From: Micromonosporaceae bacterium
GTDB taxonomy: Bacteria > Actinomycetota > Actinomycetes > Mycobacteriales > Micromonosporaceae
Length of the DNA: 7,826 nt
Assembly: GCA_019690055.1 (NCBI GenBank)
Contig: JADGGF010000201.1
Span: forward strand, 1 to 7,826
Reading direction: 5' to 3'
The number at the start of each line of letters is the position of its first letter. The first letter of the stretch is position 1. Shown piece after piece: positions 6,204 to 7,826 of the stretch. The position numbers and the translations under genes were made by a program. The notes beneath the pieces are model-generated. The model saw nothing but the letters and a program-made list of their open reading frames with translations. It had not been told where the DNA came from and did not search any database.

Positions 6204-7681
6204 GGGATCACCTCCGTGGGTGCCTCGTGCAGCGTGCTCACGGGTGGCGGCGGGACCGATCCGCCGACCGTGAGCGTCGCCGGCCGCCGCGCCGCGTCCG
6301 AGATGCGCAGCAGCAGCGCCACCAACAGCCAGTTCGCCACCAACGACGATCCGCCGGCCGACATGAACGGCGTGGTCTGGCCGGTGAGCGGGATGAGGCC
6401 GGTGACCCCGCCGATGATGACGAAGACCTGCAGCCCCAAGGTGAACGCCAAGCCACCGGCGAGCAACTTCCCGAACGAGTCACGCACCATGATGCCGATG
6501 CGCAGGCCGCGGATGACGATCAGCAGGTAGCACACCAGCAGCCCGGTCAACCCGAACAGCCCGATCTCCTCGCCGATGCCGGCGAAGATGAAGTCGCTGT
6601 GCACCAGCGGAATCACGAACCGGTCCAGCTGGGGTACGTACGGCAGGCCGTTGCCCGGCCCCGCACCGAAGATGCCCGCCGTGCCCAGCCCGAGCAGGGA
6701 CTGGGTGAGCTGCAGCCCCGCGTCGTCGGCGTCCGCGAACGGCTGCCGCCACACCTCGACCCGACTGGCGAAGTTGCTGAACGGCCCACCGATGACCTCG
6801 CCCAGCGCCCAGGCCACCGTGGCCCCGCCGAAGAAGAGAAGCAGGCCGATGATCAGCCAGCTCGCCCGCTCGGTGGCGATGTAGACCGTCACGACGAACA
6901 TGCCGAAGAACATCAGCGACGTGCCGAGGTCCTTCTCGAAGACGAGGATCAGCAGCGACAGGCCCCAGATGACCAGCACCGGACCCAGGTCGCGCGGACG
7001 CGGGAAGTCGATGCCGAGGAAGCGTCGGCTCGCCAGCGACAGCACCTCGCGCTTGGTCACCAGGTAGTAGGCGAAGAACGACAGCAGCGCCAGCTTGGCG
7101 AACTCGCCGGGCTGGATCGAGAACCCGCCGAGCAGGATCCACAGCTTCGCGCCGTTGATCTCCGAGAAGCGCGACGGAAGCAGTGCCGGGGTCGCCACCA
7201 GGATGATGCCGACCAGGCCGAGCGTGTAGGCGTAGCGGGACAGCAGCCGATGATCCCGAATCAACGCCAGCAACAGCACGGCGCCCACGGCGGCGGCGGC
7301 CGTCCACTGGATCTGCCGGATCGCGTCCCCGGTGAAGAGCGACAACTGCTCGCGCATCTCCGGCGGGGCCGCGGCCAGGTCCAGCCGCCGCAGGAACGCC
7401 ACGCCCAGCCCGTTGATGAGGGCGACCGTGGGCAGCAGGACCGGATCCGCGTGCGGCGCCAGGAATCGCACCGCGATGTGCACGCTGAGGAAGATGGCGA
7501 AGACCACCGCCACCGGCAGCCAGAACATCGGCGTGATCCGCTCCATCAGCCCGGCCTGCACCGCCGCCGAGTAGATCAGGACGACGAGCATCGCCAGGAT
7601 CAGCAAGCCGAGCTCGGTACCCCGGCGGGGGCGCCGGACGGCGGAAACCGGGCTGGGCACGGCGGCGACGGCGACGGTCAC
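6200..7681 (-). CDS. rodA: SEDS peptidoglycan glycosyltransferase RodA/FtsW
   Basis: Polytopic membrane protein (493 residues from the chosen start, about 12 helices between residues 23 and 460) that polymerises glycan strands from lipid II and works with the class B PBP encoded next. SEDS hallmarks: NGAKLWILLGGFSIQPGEFAKL (about 176-197), FEKDLGTSLMFF with Asp251 at the catalytic position, GPGNGLPYVPQLDRF (341-355), HSDFIFAGIGEEIG (361-374) and TGQTTPFMSAGGSSLVANW near the C-terminus. The cytoplasmic tail (about 462-493) holds PPPP and ends TEVIP. Start: GTG at 7681 has AAGGA ten bases upstream and gives MTVAVAAVPS; an in-frame GTG at 7726 would add 15 residues but has only a weak GGG upstream. 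The stop overlaps the pbpA start (ATGA). Named RodA by operon context; FtsW shares the fold. Confidence 0.94.
   Translation of the reverse strand: MTVAVAAVPSPVSAVRRPRRGTELGLLILAMLVVLIYSAAVQAGLMERITPMFWLPVAVVFAIFLSVHIAVRFLAPHADPVLLPTVALINGLGVAFLRRLDLAAAPPEMREQLSLFTGDAIRQIQWTAAAAVGAVLLLALIRDHRLLSRYAYTLGLVGIILVATPALLPSRFSEINGAKLWILLGGFSIQPGEFAKLALLSFFAYYLVTKREVLSLASRRFLGIDFPRPRDLGPVLVIWGLSLLILVFEKDLGTSLMFFGMFVVTVYIATERASWLIIGLLLFFGGATVAWALGEVIGGPFSNFASRVEVWRQPFADADDAGLQLTQSLLGLGTAGIFGAGPGNGLPYVPQLDRFVIPLVHSDFIFAGIGEEIGLFGLTGLLVCYLLIVIRGLRIGIMVRDSFGKLLAGGLAFTLGLQVFVIIGGVTGLIPLTGQTTPFMSAGGSSLVANWLLVALLLRISDAARRPATLTVGGSVPPPPVSTLHEAPTEVIP
6207..6215 (-). promoter_or_regulatory. pbpA: Extended Shine-Dalgarno of pbpA inside rodA
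   Basis: On the minus strand GGAGGTGAT ends three bases before the pbpA ATG, with seven bases between GGAGG and ATG. This is nine consecutive bases complementary to the usual 16S rRNA 3' end and is much stronger than the sites of the other genes in the window. It lies in the last codons of rodA, so it also encodes part of the C-terminal TEVIP of RodA. Confidence 0.8.
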
Positions 7682-7741
7682 GGGGCGGTCATCCTTCGGC
7701 GGGCGCGCTGGTCGGCCCGAGCCCACTGATCACGGGCCCGG

Positions 7742-7825
7742 TCAGGTCACGGGAGCGTACGGTCTCAGCCACTGGTTGGTCGGCACGGCGTTGGGCTCGT
7801 GGTGACGATGCCCGATGGTCGGGGG
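7742..7825 (-). CDS. Possible C-terminal fragment of the upstream operon gene
   Basis: In known actinobacterial loci the gene before rodA is pstP, a PP2C phosphatase. In this edge region one minus-strand frame (ending with TGA at 7744-7742) has coding-like composition, with GC highest at the third position and lowest at the second, and ends NQWLRPYAPVT. A second frame reads SGIVTTSPTPCRPTSG and stops at 7765; its Thr/Pro character would also suit a PstP tail. The third frame runs to 7689. No domain is visible and I cannot choose between them, so the identity is open. Confidence 0.3.
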   Translation of the reverse strand, partial: PPTIGHRHHEPNAVPTNQWLRPYAPVT

Positions 7826-7826
7826 G

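Noticed and set aside
4857..6530. 557-codon plus-strand ORF opposite pbpA and rodA
   Set aside because: Antisense to two genes with intact catalytic motifs; the translation is Arg/Gly/His/Val-rich with no domain. Long antisense frames are expected in GC-rich coding DNA.
6227..7729. 500-codon plus-strand ORF opposite rodA
   Set aside because: Gln/Arg/Asp/His-rich low-complexity translation that mirrors rodA codons; no ribosome site or recognisable motif.
1..7826. CRISPR array, insertion sequence, tRNA/rRNA, phage or defence genes
   Set aside because: No regularly spaced repeats, transposase motifs, structured RNA genes or anomalous composition; the whole window is conserved core chromosome.

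Overview
This is GC-rich actinobacterial chromosomal DNA. The gene content and order match the conserved oriC-proximal morphogenesis/kinase locus known from Mycobacterium (rodA-pbpA-pknA-pknB, with the convergent trpG/pabA-type gene beside it). A class E sortase next to a tiny membrane protein with an LPFDDVQV tail makes a filamentous actinomycete the best fit. I infer Micromonosporaceae (Micromonospora/Salinispora type), but this rests on gene order and composition, not on a database comparison.

Layout. Bases 1-1606, plus strand: a class E sortase whose reading frame stays open to the left edge, so it is probably 5'-truncated by the window; a 53-residue single-pass membrane protein at 781-942; and a glutamine amidotransferase of the anthranilate/aminodeoxychorismate synthase type. 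They are packed with gaps of 4 and 16 bases. Bases 1607-1776 are a convergent intergenic region with a strong GC hairpin and a second weaker one. Bases 1777 to about 7681, minus strand (transcribed right to left): rodA/ftsW (SEDS glycosyltransferase), pbpA (class B transpeptidase), pknA and pknB (Ser/Thr kinases, the latter with three PASTA domains). rodA/pbpA and pknA/pknB each overlap by four bases (ATGA), and pbpA/pknA are 45 bases apart, so this is almost certainly one operon. The right edge (7742-7826) probably holds the end of the next gene upstream in that operon; a PstP-type phosphatase is expected there, but its frame cannot be settled.

How they work together. RodA polymerises glycan strands from lipid II and PbpA crosslinks them. 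PknB senses muropeptide or lipid II through its PASTA domains, and with PknA it phosphorylates growth and division proteins. The sortase attaches proteins to the same wall. The amidotransferase supplies ammonia for folate and/or tryptophan precursors and is linked only by position.

I see no undescribed multi-gene system. The points most worth a second look are small: the unannotated-size 53-residue membrane protein, an Asp in place of an activation-loop Thr in PknA, the reduced PASTA number and a cysteine pair in PknB, an extended Shine-Dalgarno sequence that also encodes the RodA C-terminus, and a terminator whose left arm is a copy of the pabA 3' end.
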